This document shows positions 9,652 to 18,375 of a stretch of 64,000 bases of DNA, one piece after another. Source of the DNA: CAVYUC01 sp963771595 (lineage in GTDB: Bacteria > Bacteroidota > Bacteroidia > Bacteroidales > Prolixibacteraceae); the NCBI GenBank assembly GCA_963771595.1, contig CAVYUC010000014.1:124001-188000 (forward strand). The letters run 5' to 3'. The notes below the pieces were generated by a model that saw nothing but the letters and a program-made list of their open reading frames with translations, was not told the origin of the DNA and did not search any database. Numbering within the stretch: the first letter of the stretch is position 1; every line of letters begins with the position of its first letter. Made by a program: the position numbers and the translations under genes.

Positions 9652-9879
9652 GTGGTTGATTATAAACAAATTATCACAATTGAGCCAGGCAAACGGGGAG
9701 GCAAACCCTGCATCAGGGGAATGCGAATTACTGTGGGTGATATACTGGGGTGGCTGGCGGCCGGGATGAGTCATGAAGAAATACTTGATGACTTTGATGA
9801 ATTAACTGAAAATGATATTCTTGCAGCATTAAGTTTTGCTGCTGATCGTGAGAATAAAAATTATCAGGCGGCAATATGA
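9652..9879 (+). CDS. DUF433-family antitoxin
   Basis: 75 residues with the DUF433 pattern: GKPCIRGMRITVGDILGWLA followed by MSHEEILDDF and LTENDILAAL, a winged-helix-like fold found in antitoxins paired with PIN-like DUF5615 toxins. The start is a GTG. Its stop overlaps the next gene's ATG by 4 nt (ATGA), which indicates translational coupling. The protein probably neutralises the downstream toxin and represses the pair. Family known; the TA role is inferred from the pairing. Confidence 0.82.
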   Translation: MVDYKQIITIEPGKRGGKPCIRGMRITVGDILGWLAAGMSHEEILDDFDELTENDILAALSFAADRENKNYQAAI

Positions 9880-10223
9880 AATTGTTGTTTGATCAAAATA
9901 TATCCCATCGTATACTTTATTTATTACCAGAACAGTTTTCCGGTTCAACTTCTTTGAAAAAGGAAGGATTAATAAATTCGTCGGACAGAGATGTTTGGCA
10001 ATTCGCGAAGAATTTTAATTTTGTTATTGTCACACAAGATTCAGATTTTAATAATTTAAATCTACTGTTGGGATTCCCTCCTAAAATTATTTGGATTCGT
10101 GCTGGAAATGTAAAAACAAAAGTACTTGTTGATATATTATCACAACGATACGATGAAATCAAAAGTTTTATAAATGATGAAGAATATGGATGTTTTGAAA
10201 TTTCTAGCTTGAAAAAGATTTAA
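9876..10223 (+). CDS. DUF5615 PIN-like toxin
   Basis: 115 residues. The N-terminal strand with an acidic residue (MKLLFDQNISHRI, Asp6), SDRDVWQFAKNFNFVIVTQDSDF in the middle, and IWIRAGN towards the end match the DUF5615/Mut7-C-like PIN fold, in which clustered aspartates bind a metal for RNA cleavage. It overlaps the DUF433 antitoxin by 4 nt, so the two form one module. Both reading frames look intact. Confidence 0.8.
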   Translation: MKLLFDQNISHRILYLLPEQFSGSTSLKKEGLINSSDRDVWQFAKNFNFVIVTQDSDFNNLNLLLGFPPKIIWIRAGNVKTKVLVDILSQRYDEIKSFINDEEYGCFEISSLKKI

Positions 10224-10240
10224 TACCACTATAATTATTT

Positions 10241-10438
10241 ATGAACGGCACACTCAGAAAAAACATACAGGTTGGCAGCGAAGTTGAAATTGTGCAAAAG
10301 CACCACCAGCGCAGCGGCGAACTCACCGAAGGAATTGTAAAGCGCATACTCACCAATTCTGCGAGTCATCCGCATGGTATAAAAGTGATGCTCGAAACCG
10401 GTGAAGTCGGACGGGTGAAGAAGGTTCTTGATGATTAA
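10241..10438 (+). CDS. YwbE family protein (DUF2196)
   Basis: 65 residues; the sequence VGSEVEIVQKHHQRSGELTEG, VKRILTNSASHPHGIKVML and GEVGRVKKVL is the conserved YwbE pattern of small basic cytoplasmic proteins of unknown function. Length matches the family. Its TAA shares the palindrome TTAA (10435-10438) with the stop codon of the convergent flavoprotein gene, so the two reading frames overlap by 4 bp. Confidence 0.88.
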   Translation: MNGTLRKNIQVGSEVEIVQKHHQRSGELTEGIVKRILTNSASHPHGIKVMLETGEVGRVKKVLDD

Positions 10439-11676
10439 TTTTTCCTGCTTGAATCCCCGGCCAGCCAGCCGGTAGAATATGCAATCTGAAGATTATAGCC
10501 GCCGGTTTCGGCATCAAGGTCAATCACTTCACCGGCAAAATAGAGCCCCTGAACAAGCTTCGATTCCATTGTTTTTGGTGAAATTTCCTTCGTCGGAATT
10601 CCTCCTGCCGTAATAATTGCTTCTTTGAACGACCGATGACCGGAAATACTAAATCGTAAATTCTTTAGCAGAAATCGTATTTTCTTTCTTTCAACCGAAG
10701 TAACCTGATGACACTCTTTTTCCGGATCGATTTCCAGCAGCTCAATAAAAACAGGAATCATGGATGAAGGCAGCCAGTTACGAAATATATTACCCAGTTT
10801 CTTCTTACCATGTTCATTTAAATCACGAATCAGGCGGTTATCCAGCTTTTGTTCATCCAGTGCTGGTTTTAAATCAATTGTTACTTCTACCTTATTTTTC
10901 TTTTGCAGTTCATCCACTACAATCCGGCTGAGCGTTAAAATTATTGGTCCCGACAGGCCAAAATGTGTAAACAGCATTTCCCCAAAAGCTTCGCCGGCTT
11001 TTTTATCGTTTACCCAAACAACAGCATTCACATTTTTAAGGTTAAGCCCCTGAAGCTTTTGAGCCACATTTCCTTCTGTTACCAGGGGAACAAGAGCAGG
11101 CCGTGCAGGCACAACAGAATGGCCAGCCTGTTTTGCCAGTTCATAACCGTCGCCTGTGGAACCTGTTGCAGGATAAGATTTTCCACCGGTTGCAATAATT
11201 ACCCGGCTCGATTTTATTTGCTTTCCGTTGACCAATACCCCTTTTATTTCATTGTCTTCAACCAGGAGTTTTTCCACGCGATATCCGCATCGAATTTCTA
11301 CATTTAACCCGTTGACCCATTTTAGCAATGCATCAAGCACATCGGCTGATTTGTTGCTTGCCGGAAAATACCGGCCCCCGCGTTCAAGCGTTGCTTCAAC
11401 ACCATGCTTTAGAAGCAGTTCTATAATATCTTTTGAATAAAAACGGGAAAATGCATTTTTGAGAAACCGTCCTTCAGGAAAGACGTGCTTAATGAATTCA
11501 CTGATTGGTGCATCATTGGTAATGTTGCAGCGGCCTTTACCGGTAATCAGCAGTTTGCGTCCTTCCTGCCTCATTTTTTCCAATACAAGCACGCGGCCAC
11601 CCTGTTCAGCAGCCCGTCCGGCTGCCAGTAAACCGGCAGGACCTGCCCCAACAACAATCACATCGAATTCATTCAT
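10435..11676 (-). CDS. HI0933/BaiN-family FAD-dependent oxidoreductase
   Basis: 413 residues from the ATG at 11676. The N-terminal FAD-binding Rossmann motif is DVIVVGAGPAGLLAAGRAAEQG; further family marks are LITGKGRCNITND, RVIIATGGKSYPATGSTGDGY and the C-terminal AGGIPTKEISPKTMESKLVQGLY and GGYNLQIAYSTG. Family members are flavoproteins of the YhiN/HI0933 group with poorly defined substrates. An in-frame TTG three codons upstream lies inside the -7 box and is not used as the start. The predicted transcript begins at or within a few bases of the ATG. Confidence 0.92.
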   Translation of the reverse strand: MNEFDVIVVGAGPAGLLAAGRAAEQGGRVLVLEKMRQEGRKLLITGKGRCNITNDAPISEFIKHVFPEGRFLKNAFSRFYSKDIIELLLKHGVEATLERGGRYFPASNKSADVLDALLKWVNGLNVEIRCGYRVEKLLVEDNEIKGVLVNGKQIKSSRVIIATGGKSYPATGSTGDGYELAKQAGHSVVPARPALVPLVTEGNVAQKLQGLNLKNVNAVVWVNDKKAGEAFGEMLFTHFGLSGPIILTLSRIVVDELQKKNKVEVTIDLKPALDEQKLDNRLIRDLNEHGKKKLGNIFRNWLPSSMIPVFIELLEIDPEKECHQVTSVERKKIRFLLKNLRFSISGHRSFKEAIITAGGIPTKEISPKTMESKLVQGLYFAGEVIDLDAETGGYNLQIAYSTGWLAGDSSRKN

Positions 11677-11682
11677 GGAGTG

Positions 11683-11690
11683 CAAAGGTA
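11683..11690 (-). promoter_or_regulatory. -7 box implying a nearly leaderless flavoprotein mRNA
   Basis: The minus strand reads TACCTTTG, an exact TAnnTTTG. With the usual 4-7 nt to the start of transcription, the mRNA would begin at about 11676-11679, that is on or just before the ATG at 11676. Confidence 0.55.
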
Positions 11691-11860
11691 AATTTTATGA
11701 CCAAATCAGCAGATTTTTGCAGAAAGAAAGCTGTTTTTAGTGTGCTGTAAATTTAATCTGCAGGCGACAATCCCCGGTTTGTGTAGAACCGACAAAAAAG
11801 ACAATTTGGTAGTTTTCCTATAAAAATTGATTTTTATTTGTTACTCTTGCAAAGAATTTA

Positions 11861-13696
11861 ATGACAGAAAATAGTCAAAATAAAAACAATTGGCTGCCCA
11901 CCTCACAAAAAGAATTTAAGCAACTGGGTTGGAAAGAGGCAGATGTCATCCTGTTTTCGGGCGATGCATATATTGATCATCCCTCATTTGGGGCGGCGGT
12001 AATTGGCCGCATATTGGAAGCCGAAGGATTAAAAGTTGCCATTGTTCCACAACCCAACTGGCAGGACGATCTGCGTGATTTTAAAAAACTGGGGAAACCA
12101 CGGCTGTTTTTTGCCGTTACCGGCGGAAATATGGATTCAATGGTGAACCATTATACCGCCAATAAACGGAAACGCTCCAACGATGCATATACTCCGGGAG
12201 GACAATCAGGTAAACGACCCGATTATGCCACCATCGTTTATTCCAACATCATTCGAAAGCTATATCCCGATGTTCCGCTGATTATTGGCGGAATTGAAGC
12301 TTCACTGCGGCGGGTCACCCATTACGACTACTGGTCGGACAAACTAATGCCTTCGATTTTGGTGGATTCAAAAGCCGACATGCTTTTTTACGGAATGGCG
12401 GATAAATCAATTATTGAATTTGCCCGATTGGTGCAGCGCGGTGTTCCGTTAAAAAACCTGACTACCATTCCGCAAACGGTTTTTCAGATTGAACCGGATG
12501 AAATTTATGCCACAAAAAAAGAGTGGGATGAACTGGAGCTTGCATCACATGAAGAGTGTCTCGGGAATAAAAAAGTTTTTGCCCGTAATTTTATGTACAT
12601 CGAGGAAGAGTCGAATAAAATGGAGGCGAAAAAACTGGTGCAGCGTGCCGGAAACAAAAAAATTGTGGTGAATCCGCCATGGCCGGTTTTCAGTGAAGAA
12701 GAGATCGATCATTCCTATGATTTGCCGTACACACGCCTGCCACATCCGCGATACCACAATAAAGGCACCATTCCGGCATACGAAATGATACGCCACTCCA
12801 TAAATATCCACCGCGGTTGTTTTGGAGGTTGTACATTTTGCACGATATCGGCCCACCAGGGAAAATTTATCGCCAGCCGTTCAGAAAAGTCGGTATTAAA
12901 AGAGGTGGAAAAGGTTACACAGATGCCCGATTTTAAAGGGTACATTTCAGATTTGGGCGGCCCGTCGGCAAATATGTACCGGATGAAAGGAATCCACGAA
13001 GAAATTTGCCGGAAATGCAAACGGCCTTCATGTATTTTCCCAACCGTCTGCAAAAACCTGAACACCAACCACAAGCCTATGCTTGAGTTGTACGAAAAGG
13101 TACGCAAAAATCCCCACATAAAGAAAGCGTTTGTGGGCAGCGGAATCCGTTACGATATGATTCTTCACGAAACAAATAACCAAGAAACCAACAACACCAA
13201 TAATAAATACCTGCGCGAGGTAATTAAGCACCACGTTTCGGGAAGGTTAAAAGTGGCCCCCGAGCATTCGTCAGACGATGTTCTGAAATTTATGCGTAAA
13301 CCATCATTTAAGTTATTTGAAAAGCTGAATGAAGAGTTCATCAAAATAAACAAGGAGGAAAAACTGAACCAGCAGTTGATTCCGTATTTTATTTCGAGTC
13401 ATCCGGGAAGCAAACCGGAAGACATGGCAAACCTGGCCATTCAGACGAAAAACATGAATTTCAGGCTTGAACAGGTACAGGATTTTACACCAACGCCAAT
13501 GACACTGGCGACGGTGGTTTATTATTCGGGCTACCATCCATACACGCTGGAAAAAATATATACAGCCCGCAATCAAAATGCAAAACGTAACCAGCGCAAG
13601 TTCTTCTTCTGGTACAAACGCGAATACAGGAAATCCATAATCCAGGAATTAAAATCCAAAAACCGTGGGGATTTAATTAATAAGTTGTTTAAATAA
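11861..13696 (+). CDS. ygiQ: YgiQ-family radical SAM protein
   Basis: 611 residues. N-terminal part: WKEADVILFSGDAYIDHPSFG, the YgiQ N-terminal domain. The radical SAM core has the [4Fe-4S]-binding cluster RGCFGGCTFCTISAHQGKF at about residues 319-335 (Cys-x3-Cys-x2-Cys). A second cysteine group (CRKCKRPSCIFPTVC, near 385-400) is also usual in this family. The C-terminus FFFWYKREYRKSI is conserved. The substrate is unknown; YgiQ proteins are widespread and cytoplasmic. No operon partner is evident. Confidence 0.93.
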   Translation: MTENSQNKNNWLPTSQKEFKQLGWKEADVILFSGDAYIDHPSFGAAVIGRILEAEGLKVAIVPQPNWQDDLRDFKKLGKPRLFFAVTGGNMDSMVNHYTANKRKRSNDAYTPGGQSGKRPDYATIVYSNIIRKLYPDVPLIIGGIEASLRRVTHYDYWSDKLMPSILVDSKADMLFYGMADKSIIEFARLVQRGVPLKNLTTIPQTVFQIEPDEIYATKKEWDELELASHEECLGNKKVFARNFMYIEEESNKMEAKKLVQRAGNKKIVVNPPWPVFSEEEIDHSYDLPYTRLPHPRYHNKGTIPAYEMIRHSINIHRGCFGGCTFCTISAHQGKFIASRSEKSVLKEVEKVTQMPDFKGYISDLGGPSANMYRMKGIHEEICRKCKRPSCIFPTVCKNLNTNHKPMLELYEKVRKNPHIKKAFVGSGIRYDMILHETNNQETNNTNNKYLREVIKHHVSGRLKVAPEHSSDDVLKFMRKPSFKLFEKLNEEFIKINKEEKLNQQLIPYFISSHPGSKPEDMANLAIQTKNMNFRLEQVQDFTPTPMTLATVVYYSGYHPYTLEKIYTARNQNAKRNQRKFFFWYKREYRKSIIQELKSKNRGDLINKLFK

Positions 13697-13723
13697 AAAG
13701 AAATTCATCCGGTGGAACCCTAT

Positions 13724-13900
13724 TCTATTGATTAGAGGCCTTTGGCCTTATATTTAATAAAAATCGAAATTAAAAATTTAAATGAACCTAAACATTTGCT
13801 CTCTGTCTTTGCCCCAAAGGGGCACAATCAACAGCATTGGGCAACGCCCAATGAGATCAGGCAGATATGTCACAAAGGCCTGAAGGGCCGGAAGCCATTT
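13724..13900. repeat. Left REP/BIME-like palindrome cluster of the RAYT element
   Basis: Contains CTATTGATTAGAGGCCTTTGG, GCCCCAAAGGGGC, TTGGGCAACGCCCAA and a GGCC-rich end (GGCCTGAAGGGCCGGAAGCC). The same words in the same order recur at about 14545-14715, beyond the transposase gene, so the two clusters are imperfect direct repeats roughly 175 bp long. Short hairpins of this kind are the substrates of REP-associated tyrosine transposases. Confidence 0.7.
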
Positions 13901-14353
13901 TCAATCCCAAAGATACCGTTCATCAAAATCGACGTTATATTTCTTTAGAAAAGCCAAAAGTTCATCTTTAAATGTCAACTTTTTATGATGCTCCTTCTGA
14001 TTCTCAATATATTTTTCAACCACATCAATTTGTGTCGGATTAACTGAAAATATACCATATCCATCCTGCCAGTAAAAATTGGAATACTTTTCACCTTTGG
14101 TTTTGATCCATTTAGACGACTGCTTTTTTAGTTCTTCCAGTAATTTCATTTGAGCAACTTTCCGGGAAAGCAAACATAAAACATGAACATGGTTTTTATA
14201 ACCTCCGGTGCGAATTGGATTACACTCCATACCTTTACAAATTCCTCCCAGGTAATTGAATAATTCATTTTCAATTTCATCATCAATCAAATTTTGACGG
14301 TGTTTGGTACTAAATGTAATGTGAACATAGACTTTTGATAATGACTGTGGCAT
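13901..14353 (-). CDS. REP-associated tyrosine transposase (RAYT), IS200-like Y1 family
   Basis: 150 residues of the IS200/TnpA_REP Y1-transposase fold: KVYVHITFSTKHRQNL at the start, the HUH-type metal site NHVHVL at about residues 54-59, and the catalytic tyrosine in the helix VEKYIENQKEHHKK near 114. The gene lies between palindrome-rich direct repeats (13724-13900 and 14545-14715) with a further partial copy at 14365-14450, so it probably moves or maintains these hairpins. Its last codons run into the left cluster. No insertion-sequence ends of the usual IS200 type were seen. Confidence 0.87.
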   Translation of the reverse strand: MPQSLSKVYVHITFSTKHRQNLIDDEIENELFNYLGGICKGMECNPIRTGGYKNHVHVLCLLSRKVAQMKLLEELKKQSSKWIKTKGEKYSNFYWQDGYGIFSVNPTQIDVVEKYIENQKEHHKKLTFKDELLAFLKKYNVDFDERYLWD

Positions 14354-14364
14354 GATTAAAAGAT

Positions 14365-14715
14365 TTCGCCCTTTCAGGGCTAATTAATATTTTCTCTACA
14401 TCGGGCGATGCCCGATGCTATTGATTAAAGGCCTTTGGCCTTGCATTCAGCAGAAATCGAATTTAAAAAATATTCATAGAACTTAAATGCATATTCTTAG
14501 GAATTTATGACTAATGTTTATTCCATATCCATAGGGCGGTTCCAGATGCTATTGATTAGAGGTTTTTGGCCTTACATTCAACAGAAATTGAAATTAAAAA
14601 ATTAAATGATCCTTAACATTTGTGCTCCGTATTTGCCCCAAAGGGGCTAAATCAATAGCATAGGGCAACGCCCTATGAAATTAGATAGATATGCCATAAA
14701 GGCCGAAAGCCAATT
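14365..14715. repeat. Right REP/BIME-like palindrome clusters of the RAYT element
   Basis: Holds CGCCCTTTCAGGGC, TCGGGCGATGCCCGA, GGCCTTTGGCC, then a fuller copy from about 14545 with GGTTTTTGGCC, GCCCCAAAGGGGC, ATAGGGCAACGCCCTAT and AAGGCCGAAAGCC. The phrase GCTATTGATTA occurs before the GGCC hairpin in three places (13724, 14418, 14549). Together with the left cluster these form direct repeats flanking the transposase. No gene is seen in this stretch. Confidence 0.65.
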
Positions 14716-14826
14716 ACAACGGAACCAATTTCGTCATTGAATTTGTTGATGGTAACCAATTTCAGGTTGGCACCCCAAAACAAAAATCCTGATTATTACG
14801 TTAACTTAAAAACGAAAAGCAACCCA

Positions 14827-15579
14827 ATGAAAAAATCAGCTTTAATATTGTCCCTCACCCTATTACTTTCCTCCTGTGCGGAACTGCAGCAAATTGCAAA
14901 CGAAACCATGAACAGCGGCAAACCACTCACCCGCGATGAAATCGTTGCCGGATTAAAGGAAGCGCTGATAGTAGGCACCAACAAATCGGTTGAAAATCTC
15001 GGGGCAGCCAACGGTTACTACGGCAACGAACTTGTAAAAATCTACCTGCCCCCGGAAGCAGATGTCATTGTGGGCAACATCAGTAAAATTCCCGGTGGAC
15101 AGGATTTGATTGATGATGTGTTGCTGCGAATCAATCGTGCTGCCGAAGATGCAGTTTCGGAGGCAAAACCCATTTTTGTAAACAGCATTACCGGCATGAC
15201 CATTCCTGACGCAGTAAATATTTTGAAAGGGGAAGACGATGCAGCCACACAATATCTGCACCGTACAACCTACGATGAATTGTTTAATCTGTACCGCCCC
15301 AAAATACAGGTATCACTTGATAAAAAGCTGGTAGGCAATGTTTCTACTTCCGAAAGCTGGAATTTGCTGACCGACAAATGGAATTCAGTTGCCGGTTCGG
15401 TTGTGGGACAGGTAGCCGGTTTTAAAACGGTGGATGTGAATTTGGACCAGTATCTTACCGGTAAAGCGCTTGATGGATTATTCCTAAAAATTGAACAGGA
15501 AGAAAAACGCATACGTGAAAATCCTGCAGCCCGGGTAACCGAAATCCTGAAACGCGTTTTCGGCTCAGTAGATACCTGA
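14827..15579 (+). CDS. DUF4197 domain lipoprotein
   Basis: 250 residues from the ATG at 14827, chosen because a lipoprotein signal peptide follows (MKKSALILSLTLLLSSCAE, lipobox cysteine at residue 17). The rest matches DUF4197: LTRDEIVAGLKEALIVGTNK, LVKIYLPPEADVIV, DAVSEAKPIFVNSI, ILKGEDDAATQYL and the C-terminal TGKALDGLF and EEKRIRENPAARVT. Members are periplasm-facing lipoproteins of unknown role. The longer frame from 14737 would bury the lipobox and is rejected. Confidence 0.9.
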   Translation: MKKSALILSLTLLLSSCAELQQIANETMNSGKPLTRDEIVAGLKEALIVGTNKSVENLGAANGYYGNELVKIYLPPEADVIVGNISKIPGGQDLIDDVLLRINRAAEDAVSEAKPIFVNSITGMTIPDAVNILKGEDDAATQYLHRTTYDELFNLYRPKIQVSLDKKLVGNVSTSESWNLLTDKWNSVAGSVVGQVAGFKTVDVNLDQYLTGKALDGLFLKIEQEEKRIRENPAARVTEILKRVFGSVDT

Positions 15580-15729
15580 GCTCCTTTCAAATAAAATATT
15601 TTTAGTTTATAAAACATGTTCGGTTGAATATTATATTTAAAATTGCTACTTTTCAGTTTAATTTAGAATTGAAATTTCAGCAAAAGATCAATTTAGTTTC
15701 CTATTAATAAACCTTAAAATTCCGGAACT

Positions 15730-16146
15730 ATGCGGCTTGAATTTGCACGAATAGAAGAGGCCAACGACCTGGTAAATCAATTAATTGAACACCATCCTCA
15801 GGCCATTTTTTTAACAGGACACGACTTTAAGGTAAAGTATTTCAACAAGGCATTTCAAAAACTTACAAAAAGTGACAAGGGTGATATTCTGGAGCACGAG
15901 TTCTGCGAAATAATGGGCTGCAACCAGCGGGGCAAGCTGGTTAACGGTGACAGTAGTTTTTGCAATATCTGCCAGATGCGCGAGTTGCTATCCGGTTCCA
16001 ATCTTTCTGAATTAACCTTAATCCGCGATTTTAATATTCACAACAAAACCGTAACCAAGCACCTGCACATTGACGCACACCGGTTGGTGATGAACGGACA
16101 GAAGTACCGGTTGGTTGTTATCGAAGACCGGACCCAAAAACATTAA
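15730..16146 (+). CDS. Single PAS-domain protein with four conserved-type cysteines
   Basis: 138 residues. The whole protein is one PAS fold (NQLIEHHPQAIFLTGHDFKV, VKYFNKAFQKLT, and the closing strand YRLVVIEDRTQ). Inserted in it are Cys59 and Cys64 (CEIMGC) and a Cys-x2-Cys pair at 78 and 81 (CNIC), the pattern seen in redox- or metal-sensing PAS domains that carry a GC...CxxC insertion. There is no output domain, so it must work through a partner. The DUF6090 gene starts 17 nt after its stop, which suggests co-transcription. Ligand unknown. Confidence 0.75.
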   Translation: MRLEFARIEEANDLVNQLIEHHPQAIFLTGHDFKVKYFNKAFQKLTKSDKGDILEHEFCEIMGCNQRGKLVNGDSSFCNICQMRELLSGSNLSELTLIRDFNIHNKTVTKHLHIDAHRLVMNGQKYRLVVIEDRTQKH

Positions 16147-16162
16147 ACCATCTGGTTTTAAA

Positions 16163-16933
16163 ATGATTAAATTCTTTCGAAAAATCAGGCAAAATTTAAT
16201 TTCTGAAAAAAAATTCCGGGATTACTTACTTTATGCAATTGGCGAAATTGTACTTGTGGTTATTGGAATTTTAATAGCCCTTACCATCAACAACAATAAT
16301 CAAAACAGGATTACAAGGGAAAAAGAACAGGTTTATCTGGCAGGTTTACAAAATGAATTTCAAACCAGCAGGTTTAAGTTACAGGAACTTATAAAAGTGA
16401 ACAGACAAAATTTTGAAGGGGCAAAAAAAATAGTGGAATACATTTCGGATGAAGAATTACAACCGACAGAAAAAACGTTTTCCCAGTTGCTGTACAATAC
16501 TTTTGCTTTCGATGTTGTTTTTAACCCGAACAATTCTCTGCTAAACGAAATGATCAATTCAGGAAGTTTAAAAGACATCTCCAATGCAGAACTACGCAGA
16601 CAGCTTACCAACTGGATTTCTACTCTGGATGATATTTCAAAACAGGAAAATGACCTTGTTATTCAACGGGAAAAAATACTGGATATGTTCCGGAGAAATG
16701 AAAACAGTATCCGCACCATTTTTGATCTCGCGGAAGTTTCAGCGAATGAAATCGATGTACCCGAAAGGAAAAACAATACCAGTAATCTGAAATTGCTGAA
16801 ATCAAGGGAATTTGAAAACAACATATTAATGTTCATACTTACCTGCCGTGCCACCGAAATTACCCATTACAATCCATTAATGCAGGATTTGGATTCCATT
16901 CTGAGACTGATTGATGCGGAGATAAAAAATTAA
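16163..16933 (+). CDS. DUF6090 family membrane protein
   Basis: 256 residues from the ATG at 16163. The N-terminal pattern FFRKIRQNLISEKKFRDYLL followed by one transmembrane helix YAIGEIVLVVIGILIALTIN (about residues 26-45) and a long charged, helical C-terminal domain (EKEQVYLAGLQNEFQTSR onwards) is typical of DUF6090, a family frequent in Bacteroidota and of unknown function. The large domain should lie outside the cytoplasm. It follows the PAS gene closely. The longer in-frame start at 16115 overlaps the PAS gene and is not favoured. Confidence 0.82.
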   Translation: MIKFFRKIRQNLISEKKFRDYLLYAIGEIVLVVIGILIALTINNNNQNRITREKEQVYLAGLQNEFQTSRFKLQELIKVNRQNFEGAKKIVEYISDEELQPTEKTFSQLLYNTFAFDVVFNPNNSLLNEMINSGSLKDISNAELRRQLTNWISTLDDISKQENDLVIQREKILDMFRRNENSIRTIFDLAEVSANEIDVPERKNNTSNLKLLKSREFENNILMFILTCRATEITHYNPLMQDLDSILRLIDAEIKN

Positions 16934-17289
16934 CGGCGGAAAACTTGCCAGTCCTTAATCTGTCGTCACCATCATTTTCACGTTCATTCCTCCTTATTGC
17001 GCATTCGTCTGGTTTTCTTTTTACACTGAACACAACTGCCCTATTTTTGAACCATGAAACTTCAGAAAACAGAAAACAAATAGTATCAAAGCCGTGAAAA
17101 CAAAAATCCGGATGAAAACAACAGATTTAGTTCTGATGCACTTCAGAAAGTCTGCCGCAGGAAAACAATGGTTTTCAGTATATGAAAATTTAAACGCCGA
17201 TGGATTGATGAACGTCCCCATGATATGGGAAGTTTTGATTCAACAGTATTAATTTTGTTATTTTTAAATCGAATTAATAACCAAAAAAA
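16934..17289. other. Intergenic stretch with a promoter-like element before the sensor kinase
   Basis: No credible gene. TAATTTTG at 17250-17257 matches the -7 consensus TAnnTTTG on the plus strand and would start a transcript about 30 nt before the kinase ATG at 17290; no -33 element at normal spacing. The rest is AT-rich without clear repeats. Confidence 0.5.
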
Positions 17290-18375
17290 ATGCCTTTCAG
17301 GGATATAAACCGCTTTTTTCCATTTAAAAAGTTGCTGGCAATGCTGTTCGGATTGGTGGTGATTGTTCAGTTGGCAGTCATAACATACAACCATTTTAGC
17401 GGCTACCACCTGCTGGAAGGGACAGCTTACTTTTTTATCCGTCTTTTCAGGGGAGTAGCATTAAGCCTGCCGGCCAGCTTTTTAATCGCTTATCCCAATC
17501 TGTTCATCATCCGGTTCTTAAACCTAAAATTTCCCTGGAACAATAAAATTTTAAGCCGAACCATCATCCAGATTATTTTCACCGTTGCACTGGGAATATT
17601 AATTTCTTTAATTTTTACATCAGTAGCGCAGCTTATCTCTCCCTACCGCGAAAACCTGTTTTCGGTTTACACTAACAATGCGCTGATTTTTGCAGTCGTA
17701 AATATTATTTTAATGATAATTCTGGAGGCCTGGTTGTTTTTTAACGAAGGCACCCAATCGAAAATAAAAGCAGAAAACCTGGAGAAGGAATTATCGCAAA
17801 TCAAGTTTGAAGTATTGAAAAGCCAAATCAATCCGCATTTCATGTTTAACAGCCTGAATGTGCTTTCCGGACTCATTGACACCGATGTTTCAAAAGCGCA
17901 GGAATTTATTGATGAGTTTTCGGTAATATACAGGTACGTGCTTGAAACCATTGAAAAACCAGTAGTTACACTGGATGAGGAATTGGGTTTTGTTCGCTCC
18001 TACTTTTTTCTCCAGGAAATGAGGTACGGCAAATCCCTCCAACTGAACGTCAATATCCCTGCAGGATTATTACGCCTTTTTTTACCGCCGCTTTCCCTGC
18101 AGGTTGTGCTGGAAAATGCTATCAAACACAATATTATTAACGATTCACATCCCTTAATCATTGATATCTACAGCGAAAACTCCCGGTTAATGATCCGAAA
18201 CAATATTCAGCAAAAAATTTCATCGGGAAAATCAACCGGACTGGGACAAAAAAACATGGTAAAACGCTATGCACTGATTAGCAATAAAGTGCCGGAATTT
18301 ATGGTTAAAACCAGTCATTATATTGTACAACTGCCACTATTAAAACCCGATAACAATGAAAGTACTGATTATTGA
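17290..18375 (+). CDS. LytS/YehU-type sensor histidine kinase
   Basis: 361 residues: four predicted membrane helices in the first 150 (for example LAMLFGLVVIVQLAVITY and NALIFAVVNIILMIILEAWL), a short coiled linker, then the His_kinase domain with the phosphoacceptor in QINPHFMFNSLNVLSGL (His at about 183) and an ATP-binding region with the N-box LENAIKHNII. There is no extracellular sensor domain, so the signal is probably sensed in the membrane. It overlaps the next gene by 20 bp, and the two form a two-component system. Confidence 0.92.
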   Translation: MPFRDINRFFPFKKLLAMLFGLVVIVQLAVITYNHFSGYHLLEGTAYFFIRLFRGVALSLPASFLIAYPNLFIIRFLNLKFPWNNKILSRTIIQIIFTVALGILISLIFTSVAQLISPYRENLFSVYTNNALIFAVVNIILMIILEAWLFFNEGTQSKIKAENLEKELSQIKFEVLKSQINPHFMFNSLNVLSGLIDTDVSKAQEFIDEFSVIYRYVLETIEKPVVTLDEELGFVRSYFFLQEMRYGKSLQLNVNIPAGLLRLFLPPLSLQVVLENAIKHNIINDSHPLIIDIYSENSRLMIRNNIQQKISSGKSTGLGQKNMVKRYALISNKVPEFMVKTSHYIVQLPLLKPDNNESTDY

